This document shows, one piece after another, positions 34,707 through 43,040 of a stretch of 64,000 nt of DNA. How positions within the stretch are numbered: the first letter of the stretch is position 1; every line of letters begins with the position of its first letter. A program made the translations under genes and the position numbers. Source of the DNA: CALLVY01 sp937899855 (GTDB lineage: Bacteria > Bacteroidota > Bacteroidia > Chitinophagales > Saprospiraceae); NCBI GenBank assembly GCA_039820405.1, contig JBCBQC010000014.1, positions 1 through 64,000 of the forward strand, written 5' to 3'. The notes below the pieces were generated by a model. That model was not told the DNA's origin and did not search any database. It saw only the letters and a list, made by a program, of their open reading frames with translations.

Positions 34707-35771
34707 ATGCTGATCCGTCTTTGGCACCGCATCCGGCAATCCACCTTCTTCGTCAAGTGGACCCAGTGGGAATACTATCCGGTTTACATCGCCAATATTC
34801 CCACCGTACTCTTTTGGCTGTACTTCGCCCTGCGGGCGCGGGCGCTGTTTTACTTTAGTACCGTCAATCCAGTGATCGAAACCGGGGGCGTGATGGGGGA
34901 GTCCAAAATCAATATCCTGCGACGCCTACCGGCCCGAGCCATCCCCCGGACGGTATTGGTCGGCCCGGCGGATCGAGCGTGGTCCCGTCTGCGGGCGCGT
35001 CTGGCGGCGGCGGGGATCGACTACCCGCTGGTGGCCAAGCCCGACGTGGGGGAGCGTGGTTTTTTGGTGGAAAAGATCGATGATCCAGTGGCACTTCAGC
35101 AATACCTGGCGCGAGTGAGTGTCGATTTTATCGTTCAAGATTTTGTCGACTATCCCCTCGAAATCAGCGTCCTCTACTACCGCATGCCGGGAGCGGAAAA
35201 CGGAAAGATTACTTCGGTCTGCATCAAAAAAACGCTACGGGTGAGGGGCGACGGGCGGTCTACCATCGAGGACTTGATGCGCGCTTATCCGCGGGCGCGT
35301 TTCCAGTTGGCGCGCTTTCGGCAACAGCGTGCCGATTTGTTGCGGCGGGTCCCCGCGGCGGGGGAAGAGGTGGAGCTGGAACCCATCGGCAACCACAGTC
35401 GGGGCACCACCTTTCTCAACGGCAATGCCCACATCGACGCGGCGCTTCACCGGGTTTTTGACGACCTGTCGCGGGAGATGGCGGGCATTCACTACGGGCG
35501 TTTTGACCTCAAGTGTGCCAGCATCGAAGCGCTGCGGGAGGGACGGGATTTTCGGGTCCTCGAATTCAACGGCATCGCCAGCGAACCCGCCCACATCTAC
35601 GACCCGGCCTATCCCACCTGGCGGGCCTACCGCGATATTTTTGCGCACTGGAAGATCATCTACCAAATCAGCTGCGTACAGCGCCGACTCGGCATCCAGC
35701 CGATGAGCTGGGGGGAGGCCTACGCCAGCGTCCGCACCTACTTCCGCTACCTACGTACCGCCAAAGCCTAA
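34707..35771 (+). CDS. ATP-grasp protein, D-Ala-D-Ala-ligase-like
   Basis: A 354-residue protein with an amphipathic N-terminal region (WEYYPVYIANIPTVLFWLYF) and an ATP-grasp fold: the LVAKPDVGERGFLVEKI lysine strand, IVQDFVDYPLEIS, and VLEFNGIASEPAHIYDP with the metal-binding Glu and Asn. It joins a carboxylate to an amine or thiol using ATP; the substrate is unknown. A TTG/ATG pair just downstream (35773/35776) makes the next gene close or overlapping, so translation is coupled. Confidence 0.75.
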   Translation: MLIRLWHRIRQSTFFVKWTQWEYYPVYIANIPTVLFWLYFALRARALFYFSTVNPVIETGGVMGESKINILRRLPARAIPRTVLVGPADRAWSRLRARLAAAGIDYPLVAKPDVGERGFLVEKIDDPVALQQYLARVSVDFIVQDFVDYPLEISVLYYRMPGAENGKITSVCIKKTLRVRGDGRSTIEDLMRAYPRARFQLARFRQQRADLLRRVPAAGEEVELEPIGNHSRGTTFLNGNAHIDAALHRVFDDLSREMAGIHYGRFDLKCASIEALREGRDFRVLEFNGIASEPAHIYDPAYPTWRAYRDIFAHWKIIYQISCVQRRLGIQPMSWGEAYASVRTYFRYLRTAKA

Positions 35772-35775
35772 GTTG

Positions 35776-36387
35776 ATGTCGCTCTTCCTCTACTTCTGGA
35801 TCGCTTTCGGACTGAGTTTTATCGGCTCCCTACCCATCGGCTTGATCACGCTCAACATCGTCCAACGCAGTATTCAAAAGGGAAAGCCCGCGGGGATGAT
35901 GATGGCCCTGGGAGCGACCGTCATGGAGTGTATCTATCCCTACGTGGCCCTGTTGAGTCTGGATACGCTGGTGGAAAACGTGGTCTTTGACCAATCCATC
36001 CAGATCGTGGGAACCCTCGTTTTTTTTGGAATGGGCGTGTACTACCTCCGCAAGGAATCCAGGCCGCCACTGCCGGTGGCCCAGTACGACCGCCGCGATT
36101 TTTTTCGGGGGGTGGTAGTGGCCACGATGAATGTATTGGTAGTGCCCTTCTGGATCTTTCTGGCCCTGTGGTTGGAGGCCAATGGCATCGCGCTGAAGGG
36201 GCAAGCGGTACTGGTGGTGTTTTCGTTGGGGGCGGGCCTGGGGGCCTTGCTTGCCTTTGGAGCTTACGTCTGGCTGAGCGGCTGGATCATGCAGCGGTTG
36301 GTACTGATCAATCGGTATTTGGATCGGGTGATTGGGGGAATCTTTCTTCTGCTGGGATTGATTCAGTTGTTGCAGCTATTTTTTTAA
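35776..36387 (+). CDS. LysE-family transporter-like membrane protein
   Basis: A 203-residue membrane protein from the ATG at 35776 (a TTG three bases upstream is less likely). It has six hydrophobic segments and the LysE/RhtB start FWIAFGLSFIGSLPIGLITLNIVQRSIQKG, where the Pro-Ile-Gly turn of the first re-entrant helix is visible. The family exports amino acids or related solutes. It is in line with the ATP-grasp gene and ends 26 bases before a convergent hydrolase gene. Confidence 0.8.
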   Translation: MSLFLYFWIAFGLSFIGSLPIGLITLNIVQRSIQKGKPAGMMMALGATVMECIYPYVALLSLDTLVENVVFDQSIQIVGTLVFFGMGVYYLRKESRPPLPVAQYDRRDFFRGVVVATMNVLVVPFWIFLALWLEANGIALKGQAVLVVFSLGAGLGALLAFGAYVWLSGWIMQRLVLINRYLDRVIGGIFLLLGLIQLLQLFF

Positions 36388-36413
36388 TGGTGGAGCGTGA
36401 TCCATCAGCGGCC

Positions 36414-37304
36414 CTAGTGTTCGGTCGGCCCCAACTGTTCCAAAACCCCCAGTATCTCCGCCACCACCACCGGCAGCTCACTCCATAAAATAAAGTGATC
36501 GCCTCCTTCAATCATCCGAATTTGGACCGGGCCATCCGGTAGCATCCGCTCGGCAAAGTCGGCATTGCCCGCGGGGACGAGTACGTCCTCGCTGCCCTGT
36601 ACCACCGTCACCGGTATTTGGAGGGCTGCCCAGTCGCTCATCATCCAGTCGAGTTCTTCGCGGAGGGGGATGATCTCCTGATTGCAAACGCGCAGGGCGG
36701 GTGGGGTCAACCAGCGCAAGGGAATCCAGTCGAGGACTTTACGCCAGGTGTTGGAGGGCTCCAAGTAGGGGCTGATCGAGGGGGCCACCATCACCAAGCC
36801 ATCGACCAGGTCGGGGTATAGCATCGCCATTTTGGAAATGACCGGCCCGCCCATCGAATGGCCGACCAAGACCTTGGGTACCCCGGGCCAGTCCTGCAGG
36901 ATGGCGGCTATCCGCTCGGCCTGTCGCGCCAGTGAGGGTTCGGCTCGACCAAAATCCGAATGGCCAAATCCGGGGCGGTCCGCCGCCAGCAGGTTGGCCC
37001 GGGCCAGGAGTTGGGGCTGTTCCAGGTAGTGGCGGTAAGCATCCAGGGAGCCGGGGGAGCCGTGGACGAATACCACCAGGGGGAGGCTATCGCGCTGGCC
37101 TACTTGTAGGTACTGGATTCCGCGCTCTTCGGGTGAGGTACGACCAAAGCGGACCGTTCGTTCCGTCTGCCGTTCGAGGTAGCTTTGCAATTCGGTCTCC
37201 TGGTAGCGAAAGCGGAGGACTTCCAAGCGGCTGAGACCAAACAGCAGCAGGACAAACGCGAGGAGGAGCACTCTTTTTCGACGGTACCAGGGTCTTTGTC
37301 TCAT
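36414..37304 (-). CDS. Alpha/beta-hydrolase
   Basis: A 296-residue hydrolase with a short N-terminal membrane anchor (VLLLAFVLLLFGLSRLEVL). Oxyanion strand VVFVHGSPGSLDAYRHYL, nucleophile elbow LVGHSMGGPVISK with Ser, acid near EDVLVPAGNADFAERM and catalytic His in GGDHFILW are all present. The start codon overlaps the stop of the acyltransferase upstream (ATGA), so it belongs to the minus-strand operon that begins at 38964. It could act on a lipid made by that operon, which is an inference. Confidence 0.8.
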   Translation of the reverse strand: MRQRPWYRRKRVLLLAFVLLLFGLSRLEVLRFRYQETELQSYLERQTERTVRFGRTSPEERGIQYLQVGQRDSLPLVVFVHGSPGSLDAYRHYLEQPQLLARANLLAADRPGFGHSDFGRAEPSLARQAERIAAILQDWPGVPKVLVGHSMGGPVISKMAMLYPDLVDGLVMVAPSISPYLEPSNTWRKVLDWIPLRWLTPPALRVCNQEIIPLREELDWMMSDWAALQIPVTVVQGSEDVLVPAGNADFAERMLPDGPVQIRMIEGGDHFILWSELPVVVAEILGVLEQLGPTEH

Positions 37305-38062
37305 AGCACAACACTTTCGCTAGGAATGGCGTACCAATCGCTGCGCAGCTGGCGGATCTGCCGGTCGATCCAGCCTTGGGACCGGTCGATCAGCTCGTCG
37401 GCCCGCTCGGCTCGGATGGCGGGGCCGTAGTGGACGCGGATGTGGGTGCGGCGTTTGCCAAAGCAGGCCATAAAATGGCGCAGGAAGGTATCGTCGCCCA
37501 CCCAGGCATCGCTCGGCAGTTGGTATTCCAAGGCGACGGGATAAATGGGCAGTTTGGCCGCGGCAGCATCCTTGAATACGCCCGGTTTGAAGGCGCGCGT
37601 TTGGGCATCGTGGTGGGTGGTACCCTCGGGAAAATTAATCACGAAGTAGCCCTCCCGGAGCTTTTGGCGGATTTCGGCGCGGGCCGCCCGCCGCCCCGGT
37701 ACGCTCTGCCGATCCACAAACACCACCCCCGAAATGGCCGCGCCGATACCGATGATGGGCCAGTGACGCATCTCAATTTTTCCTACGGGAATGGCCAGCA
37801 ATTGCGGCATGATGATCAACGGATCAAAGTAGGAACGGTGGTTGCAGACGAGTAGGCCGCCCCCCTGCGGCAGCTCGCCCCGTACCTCGATCTGGACCCC
37901 CATTCCCCGTACGATCTGAGCAAACCAACGCTGTCGCCAACGCAAGGTACGCGCCACATCGGGGCCCCAGCAGCGATTGGCCACCAGGATGAGGGCGATG
38001 TAATAGAGGGAGCCCAGGGCGAAGAACAAGAGCCGGAGCGCGGCCCGTAGGGTAGCGATCAT
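37301..38062 (-). CDS. PlsC-type acyltransferase, possible aminolipid O-acyltransferase
   Basis: A 253-residue 1-acyl-glycerol-3-phosphate-acyltransferase family enzyme with N-terminal hydrophobic helix (ALRLLFFALGSLYYIALILV), the catalytic NHRSYFDP box (HX4D) and the FPEGTTHHD box. It starts at the ATG 8 bases after the GNAT gene ends and is linked to the hydrolase by an ATGA overlap. A longer open frame to 38368 runs into the GNAT gene and is rejected. In Bacteroidota the GNAT plus PlsC pair resembles GlsB/GlsA of glycine lipids or OlsB/OlsA of ornithine lipids. Confidence 0.85.
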   Translation of the reverse strand: MIATLRAALRLLFFALGSLYYIALILVANRCWGPDVARTLRWRQRWFAQIVRGMGVQIEVRGELPQGGGLLVCNHRSYFDPLIIMPQLLAIPVGKIEMRHWPIIGIGAAISGVVFVDRQSVPGRRAARAEIRQKLREGYFVINFPEGTTHHDAQTRAFKPGVFKDAAAAKLPIYPVALEYQLPSDAWVGDDTFLRHFMACFGKRRTHIRVHYGPAIRAERADELIDRSQGWIDRQIRQLRSDWYAIPSESVVL

Positions 38063-38070
38063 GGAGCGGA

Positions 38071-38964
38071 CTATTTTTCGTTTAGGAGGCGAAGGGTCTC
38101 GGGGGGTAAATTTTTCAGATCCAACAGCATCAAACCGTCGAGGGCGTCGGAGAATTTGGGGTCGATGTTGAAGCTGATAAAGCGGGCGTTGAGCTTGGTG
38201 TACTGCTTGAGGAGTACGGGGACTTTGAGGTGGTCGGGTTCGATGGTATCGAGCAGGTTTTCCAAGTCGGCCAGGCGATCGCCCTGGAGGCGATCGAGTA
38301 AGTGCTCCAGATCGCCGGTAGCCAGATCGGGCTCGAAGGGCTGACGGGGGTGGAAGTAGGCCGCCCACTGATCGTCAAAAAAGTAGCGTTTGACGAAGGC
38401 TACGATCAGGCTTTTGCTCCGCCCCGAGTAGTACTTGCTGATGCTGACCGGTCCGATGAGGTAGCGGTATTCGGGGTGTTGGAGCAAAAAGCAAAGAATG
38501 CCCCGCCACAGGAGAAAGAAGGGCAAATAGCCCCGCTGGTAGTCTTCCACGATATAGGAGCGGCCGAGCTCCACGGATTGGGCCAGTAGGGGCTGGGCGG
38601 CTGGGTGGACGTCGAATAGGCTGTGGAGGTAAAACTGCTCCGGTCCGCGGCGGCGGACGATCTCGCGCCCCGGCCCCATGCGGTAGCCGCCGACGATGCG
38701 CCCGGCTTGGCGATCCCAGATAAAGAGGTTGTGGTAGTAGCGGTCGAATTCGTCGATGTCCAAGGCCTTACCGGTGCCTTCCCCAACGGAGCGGAAGGTT
38801 TCCTCGCGTAGGCGTCCGATTTCGCGGAGGAGGGTAGGGCGGTCGCCCAGCTGGCTGAGGTACACCTCGAAATGGCCTCGGCGCATTAGCAGATCACTAT
38901 CGGGTAGCTTTTGAATCTCCGTCAGCAGCTGTCGTTTACCGACGGGGGAGATGAGCAATTCCAT
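38071..38964 (-). CDS. GNAT-family acyltransferase, possible aminolipid N-acyltransferase
   Basis: A 297-residue protein from MELLISPVGKRQLL; the longer open frame from 39090 starts in low-complexity DNA and is not favoured. It has the acyl-ACP-using GNAT fold of the OlsB/hemolysin-like family: REETFRSVGEGTGKALDIDEFDRYYHNLFIWD, then IVGGYRMG, and a strand near VELGRSYIVEDYQRGYLPFFLLWRGI. It should attach a 3-hydroxy fatty acid to the amino group of an amino acid, with the next gene adding the second acyl chain. The precise head group cannot be told. Confidence 0.85.
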   Translation of the reverse strand: MELLISPVGKRQLLTEIQKLPDSDLLMRRGHFEVYLSQLGDRPTLLREIGRLREETFRSVGEGTGKALDIDEFDRYYHNLFIWDRQAGRIVGGYRMGPGREIVRRRGPEQFYLHSLFDVHPAAQPLLAQSVELGRSYIVEDYQRGYLPFFLLWRGILCFLLQHPEYRYLIGPVSISKYYSGRSKSLIVAFVKRYFFDDQWAAYFHPRQPFEPDLATGDLEHLLDRLQGDRLADLENLLDTIEPDHLKVPVLLKQYTKLNARFISFNIDPKFSDALDGLMLLDLKNLPPETLRLLNEK

Positions 38965-39150
38965 GGTCTTAAAAGTACGAAAAGAATGGAGGAAGGGGAA
39001 ACCCGGTGGGGAATTTATGGGGTCCGGGTGCAGACTTAATACCAGGGGTACTGGGGAAGGCGACTGACCCGAGGAACCATTTGTATCCAAACGGTAATTT
39101 TAACGTTATGGGATTGATGGAAATCCCAAAATACAGCCATGCCCACACTA

Positions 39151-39310
39151 GAAGCCATTTCAAAAATATACTTCGGGCTGCGGCAGGTTCATTTTCGTTC
39201 CTACTTCGTTGCCAAAAGCGTCGCGTAGCTACGGCTATGCTCCGTTTTGGCGCCTCGTCGGAACAAAAATGACCGCTCCCTCGCCAGCAAAAACATTTTG
39301 AGATGGCTTC
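39151..39310. mobile_element. Complete 160-bp MITE inserted in the DUF4419 gene
   Basis: Same family as 32578-32737: ends GAAGCCAT...ATGGCTTC, TA at 39149-39150 and 39311-39312. Internal arms TCATTTTCGTTCC and GGAACAAAAATGA pair, and CGTAGCTACG sits near the centre. Element plus one TA is 162 bp. Removing them joins ATG-CCC-ACA-CTA to GAA-AAT-TCT of the downstream gene in frame. The element brings an in-frame TAG at 39226-39228. Confidence 0.88.
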
Positions 39311-40614
39311 TAGAAAATTCTGCTAACATCCTCAGCCACGACGCCACCGGCATTCGCTTCCTGGTGGAGGAATTGGAGCGCCCCACCGAACGACTCCCCG
39401 AGCTGCCACTCTCCGCTATCTGGGCCCAATTTTTTACCCAAGTACAGGCCCATAGCCCCCACCCCGATACCTTGCTGGCCCTCGGTTTTCACCCCTTCTT
39501 GCAAGGCATGTACCGGGCCTACTCCGAGCACCGTCCCTTCACCCTATCGCCAGACATGATCTGGCTTCTGATCACCCAGGGCTTCTCCCGCCACGTCAAT
39601 TTTGGAAAAAACACCCCCGACGAAGTTTTTCCCCACCTCCCCCGGCGACAAAACATCATCATCCACTCCCCCCTCGAATCCACTTGGGAAGAACGGGCCC
39701 AAGATTTTGTGGACCACATCGATGAGATTGTGGGGCGTGACCTCGTCGAGGTACTGCGTGCGGATTTTAGTACCACGGGCCCCACCGAACGCATGGTCAA
39801 CGCCCTGACCATCCTCGATACCTTCAAGTCCTATTTCGAATACATCCAAAACATTACGATCTGTGGCATTCCCGAAATTCACCTGGAAGGCCGTCCCGAA
39901 GATTGGGAGCGGATGCGCGACAAATTGAACCGGCTGCGCGTCTACCACCTGGACTGGTGGGTAGACCAACTCGACCCCCTACTCGACGCCCTGCTGCGGA
40001 CCAGCCGGGGGGACATCGACCGCTCCTTTTGGCAGCGCATGTTTAAGATCCACAGCACCGAGGAATACGGCCATCCCCAGTACATCGACGGCTGGATCCT
40101 ACGCTTCTATCCCTACGATCGCTGGGGCCAGCTCAATCATTTTGAGACGAAACGCCTGGACGTTCACGACATCCCGGACAAGCTGCCCAAGGAAGTGGTG
40201 TGCGTGGAATTTCTCCTGCGTCAATTGGGGTCCACTGGCGAATTGATCGCGGAAATACCGATGGAATACTGGGCGGGCTTTATTGGTCTGCGCCAGGATC
40301 GCTCCCACCTGGGCTTGCGTCCCGAACTGGGCTGGGTACTGGGCGAACGGCGCGGTTCCATCGTCGACCAAGTCCCGGAGGAGCGACAAAGTGATTCGGG
40401 TTCTTATTTCAACCTGAAACATTTTCCCACCGAGGTACTGTCCCAGTCCTGGTGGTCTTTGCGGCTCTATTTTGTGCGGGAAATCGAGCTGCCCTGGTCC
40501 GTCTTGGGCTTGTCGGTAAAACAACTGTACCTGAACGGAAAAATGTGCCCCAGTGATCACCTCAAGGTAATGGCCCTGCGTCTCAAGGGCGTGAAAGTGC
40601 TGATCCAGTCCTAG
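39247..40614 (+). CDS. DUF4419 protein, 5' end interrupted by a MITE
   Basis: The current open frame encodes 455 residues, of which about the first 22 (MAPRRNKNDRSLASKNIL...) come from the MITE. The body is a DUF4419 protein: FTLSPDMIWLLITQGFSRHV, FWQRMFKIHS, YIDGWILRFYPYD and DIPDKLPKEVVCVEF are the recognisable conserved parts. The likely original start is ATG 39139: without the MITE it reads MPTLENSANILSHDATG and gives 437 residues. With the MITE, translation from 39139 stops at TAG 39226. Expression would need a new start inside the element (ATG 39247). The family's function is unknown. Its gene stops 28 bases before a convergent operon. Confidence 0.8.
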   Translation: MAPRRNKNDRSLASKNILRWLLENSANILSHDATGIRFLVEELERPTERLPELPLSAIWAQFFTQVQAHSPHPDTLLALGFHPFLQGMYRAYSEHRPFTLSPDMIWLLITQGFSRHVNFGKNTPDEVFPHLPRRQNIIIHSPLESTWEERAQDFVDHIDEIVGRDLVEVLRADFSTTGPTERMVNALTILDTFKSYFEYIQNITICGIPEIHLEGRPEDWERMRDKLNRLRVYHLDWWVDQLDPLLDALLRTSRGDIDRSFWQRMFKIHSTEEYGHPQYIDGWILRFYPYDRWGQLNHFETKRLDVHDIPDKLPKEVVCVEFLLRQLGSTGELIAEIPMEYWAGFIGLRQDRSHLGLRPELGWVLGERRGSIVDQVPEERQSDSGSYFNLKHFPTEVLSQSWWSLRLYFVREIELPWSVLGLSVKQLYLNGKMCPSDHLKVMALRLKGVKVLIQS

Positions 40615-40642
40615 CCTTGGAGCCCGGTGGCGATGGGAGGAG

Positions 40643-41491
40643 CTATTCTGCGCACATGCGGAGGTCGCCTTCCATCCAATGGGGTTGGAGGCGCAGCAGG
40701 TCCTGGTCGGGATCGGTGTAGAGGTAGAGCCAATCGTCCTGACGCACCAGCTGACCGCACACCTGGATTTGGTCACCGACGTAGGGGAGTACCCGCTGGT
40801 GGAGGCGCTGCCCCGCGCGATCCAGTAGGAGGAGGTAGTTGGCCTGGCCCCCTTCATCCCGGATGCACAGTACGGGAGGGATGCCCCCCGAAATACAGCG
40901 AATGGCGCAGGAGCGGTGGGGTTTGCCGTGACCGGGCTTCATCACCCCAAAGGCACATTTGGGATCGTAGATTTCTCCCCGCAACTTGACCTCCCCGATA
41001 ACCTCCCGCCGGGGCTGCCAGGGGCTTGACGTCTCCGCCCAGGCGACCCAGGCGGCGGGCCCTTCCGACAGCTCCAGGAGGGTTTTGCCGTCGTGATACA
41101 GCAAGGTGCCGCGCAGTCGAACGGGGCGTTTGAAGAGTGCGTCTCCGTGTTCCGCTCGCCACCGCTCGATGTCGGCCTCCGCTCCCCGTTTGCCAAAGCC
41201 GAGGAGTAAGATGCTCTTTACGGCGGGGCGTTCGTCGGCTACGTCACTGGCCAGGATTTTGAGTTGGGGAACGGGGTCGAGCACCAGCCAGCCCTCGATT
41301 TCCCGCAATTGGCCAAACTCAAATACCGAGTCGGCAAAGCCCCGTTGGGTCAGCACCAGCCCCGCCGCGACGAGGGGCAGGACCAAAGCGAGGACCAGGG
41401 TAAGGCGAAGGCCCGTACGGGCGAAGGGGGCGGGCGCCCGGTCCTGCCAACCGATATAAAAGTCGCGCTGCTTGGTCTTGTTCTTTTCCAT
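40643..41491 (-). CDS. Membrane-anchored protein, last gene of the Rieske operon
   Basis: A 282-residue protein with a cytoplasmic head, one membrane helix near residues 27-47 (GLRLTLVLALVLPLVAAGLVL) and a large outer part. No domain is recognised. Two OB-fold-like halves are suggested by repeated strands (RPVRLRGTLLYHDGKTLLELS near 120 and GDQIQVCGQLVRQDDWLYLYT near 240). Several cysteines (AFGVMKPGHGKPHRSCAIRC) could bind metal or a thiol cofactor. It follows the ferric-reductase/Rieske gene by 56 bases on the same strand, so it is probably part of that electron-transfer unit. Confidence 0.6.
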   Translation of the reverse strand: MEKNKTKQRDFYIGWQDRAPAPFARTGLRLTLVLALVLPLVAAGLVLTQRGFADSVFEFGQLREIEGWLVLDPVPQLKILASDVADERPAVKSILLLGFGKRGAEADIERWRAEHGDALFKRPVRLRGTLLYHDGKTLLELSEGPAAWVAWAETSSPWQPRREVIGEVKLRGEIYDPKCAFGVMKPGHGKPHRSCAIRCISGGIPPVLCIRDEGGQANYLLLLDRAGQRLHQRVLPYVGDQIQVCGQLVRQDDWLYLYTDPDQDLLRLQPHWMEGDLRMCAE

Positions 41492-41547
41492 CCGTTCGGA
41501 TTTTAGGGTGGGGTGATTGGAAAGGGGGGGAAGCTTTTGGGGCTCGG

Positions 41548-42579
41548 CTAAATCTTGGTCGGCGGCCGTTCCGTACCGGGGGCGTAGGCCTTGGGATTGA
41601 CGTAGACGATGCCCTCCCGGATCTGCACATCGTAGGTCTCTAACTTCTCTTCGAAAGGCGGCGGTGATTGGCCATTGTGGGGCAAGTACTGGTAGCCGTG
41701 CCAGGGGCAGGTGATGCAGCCATTCACAATTTTACCCTCCCCCAGCGGCCCATTCTGATGTCGGCACAAGTTGCTGACCGCCGATACCTGACCGTCGTAG
41801 CGGAACAGGGCGATATTCTCCTCCCCAATCATCACGGTGGTGGCGCATTGATCCGAGATGTCCTCGACCGGGCAGACGCGTACGAAGTCGCGTTCCGGCT
41901 CCGGCTTGATGGCCCGCTCCCGACGGTTTCCGATGAGAGCGGCGCTTAGGTGCAAGCCCGTCACGAGCAGTACGCCCGCTCCGACGATTCCCAAGCGCAG
42001 GCTGGCCGTCTCCAATTGCCCAATCCCCAGCAGGACGTGCAGCACCAGTAAGGCGTAGGCCAGGTAAACCATCATGTGTAGCCCTTTCCAGATGCGGGGA
42101 CTCAGGTTTTTTAGCCAAAAATCGTGGCTGGTGGCGGCCATTAGGAAGAGGATCAGCAGGGCGATAAAACCCAGCGTCTGGAAGGGGAAATTGGCGAAGG
42201 AATCGTAGTGGAGGTTGGAGGTGAATAGGGACAAAATGGGATCGCGGTTGCCGAGGGCGTGAAACTGGATCGTATTGAAGACGCCGTGAACCAGGGCCAC
42301 CAAAAACATGGAAACCCCCAGGTGGCGACGGTTGTAGAGGATCGGCAGAAAGCGGGGCTGAAGCCGACTGAGGGGGCCGATGCAGAGGATGAGGTGCAGC
42401 ATCAAAAAAGCGAGGCTGCCCGTGGCGCGAATGATGAGGGTCTCGGCGGTGATTTGGGGGTAGAAGAGGATTTGGAGGACGGCAAAGCAAAGCAGGTAAA
42501 GGAGCATCAGGCCTCCCATGATGCGGTCGTAAATTTTCTTCTGTCGGTTCCACAGTACCAGTTCGTAATTGTGACTCAT
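41548..42579 (-). CDS. Ferric-reductase-like membrane domain fused to a Rieske [2Fe-2S] domain
   Basis: A 343-residue fusion. Residues of about 18-210 hold six membrane helices of the ferric reductase/YedZ type with histidines in pairs (LMLHLILCIG and VALVHGVF; KGLHMMVYL and LLVLHVLLG) that fit haem ligation. Residues of about 232-330 form a Rieske domain with CRHQNGPLGEG and CPWHGYQY, the two CxH pairs that bind the cluster. A soluble loop follows in PPFEEKLETYDVQI. The fusion would pass electrons between haem and the iron-sulfur centre. The electron donor and acceptor are unknown. Confidence 0.85.
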   Translation of the reverse strand: MSHNYELVLWNRQKKIYDRIMGGLMLLYLLCFAVLQILFYPQITAETLIIRATGSLAFLMLHLILCIGPLSRLQPRFLPILYNRRHLGVSMFLVALVHGVFNTIQFHALGNRDPILSLFTSNLHYDSFANFPFQTLGFIALLILFLMAATSHDFWLKNLSPRIWKGLHMMVYLAYALLVLHVLLGIGQLETASLRLGIVGAGVLLVTGLHLSAALIGNRRERAIKPEPERDFVRVCPVEDISDQCATTVMIGEENIALFRYDGQVSAVSNLCRHQNGPLGEGKIVNGCITCPWHGYQYLPHNGQSPPPFEEKLETYDVQIREGIVYVNPKAYAPGTERPPTKI

Positions 42580-42596
42580 AGGTTGAGTTTGGGCGT

Positions 42597-43040
42597 TTAC
42601 CAGCTCACCAACAGGATTTGTTCCCGTTGGATGAGGTCAAATAGTTCCAAAGTAATATCCGTTTCCGCCGGGATGCTAGTCCCGATGGGAAAGCGGTAGC
42701 TGCCGCGCTGGCCCAGGTAGCCCAAAAACTGGCGCCGGGCTTGGGGGGTATCGCGATCGGTCCATTGGTAGACGGCGGTGCTGGGGCCCGGCAGCGGCGT
42801 CTTGAGGCGTATTTCCAATTGCTGGGCTTCCGTCGCTTCGGCCCGACGGAGTGCAAAGCCAAAGGCGGGGGTATCGTGGCTGCGGATCAGCTGGGGAAGG
42901 GCCGCGGGCTGTTCCCGGTACAATTCGGCCTGGGGAAAACTGCGGGGTGCCGCCGTGATGCTGGCCCAAAAGGCCAGGGCGAGCAGCGGGAGAATCCCCC
43001 ACCAAATCAGTCGGTGCGTACGGCGCAATTTAGGGGTCAT
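42597..43040 (-). CDS. Small membrane-anchored protein, Rieske operon
   Basis: A 147-residue protein with a single N-terminal membrane helix (LIWWGILPLLALAFWASI) after a basic start, so the rest should be outside the cytoplasm. The outer part has beta-like strands and no known domain. It overlaps the upstream 68-residue gene by ATGA and lies 17 bases before the ferric-reductase/Rieske gene. It is a candidate scaffold or cofactor-binding partner of that enzyme. Confidence 0.6.
   Translation of the reverse strand: MTPKLRRTHRLIWWGILPLLALAFWASITAAPRSFPQAELYREQPAALPQLIRSHDTPAFGFALRRAEATEAQQLEIRLKTPLPGPSTAVYQWTDRDTPQARRQFLGYLGQRGSYRFPIGTSIPAETDITLELFDLIQREQILLVSW

Noticed and set aside
37301..38368. 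A 355-codon frame that extends the acyltransferase by about 100 residues
   Set aside because: The extension overlaps the GNAT gene in another frame and is low-complexity. The family starts with the hydrophobic helix at 38062.
39221..39260. CGTAGCTACG palindrome as an independent protein-binding site
   Set aside because: It is the centre of the MITE dyad. The other full copy has the same region with one change (CGTAGCTAGG), so it is part of the element.
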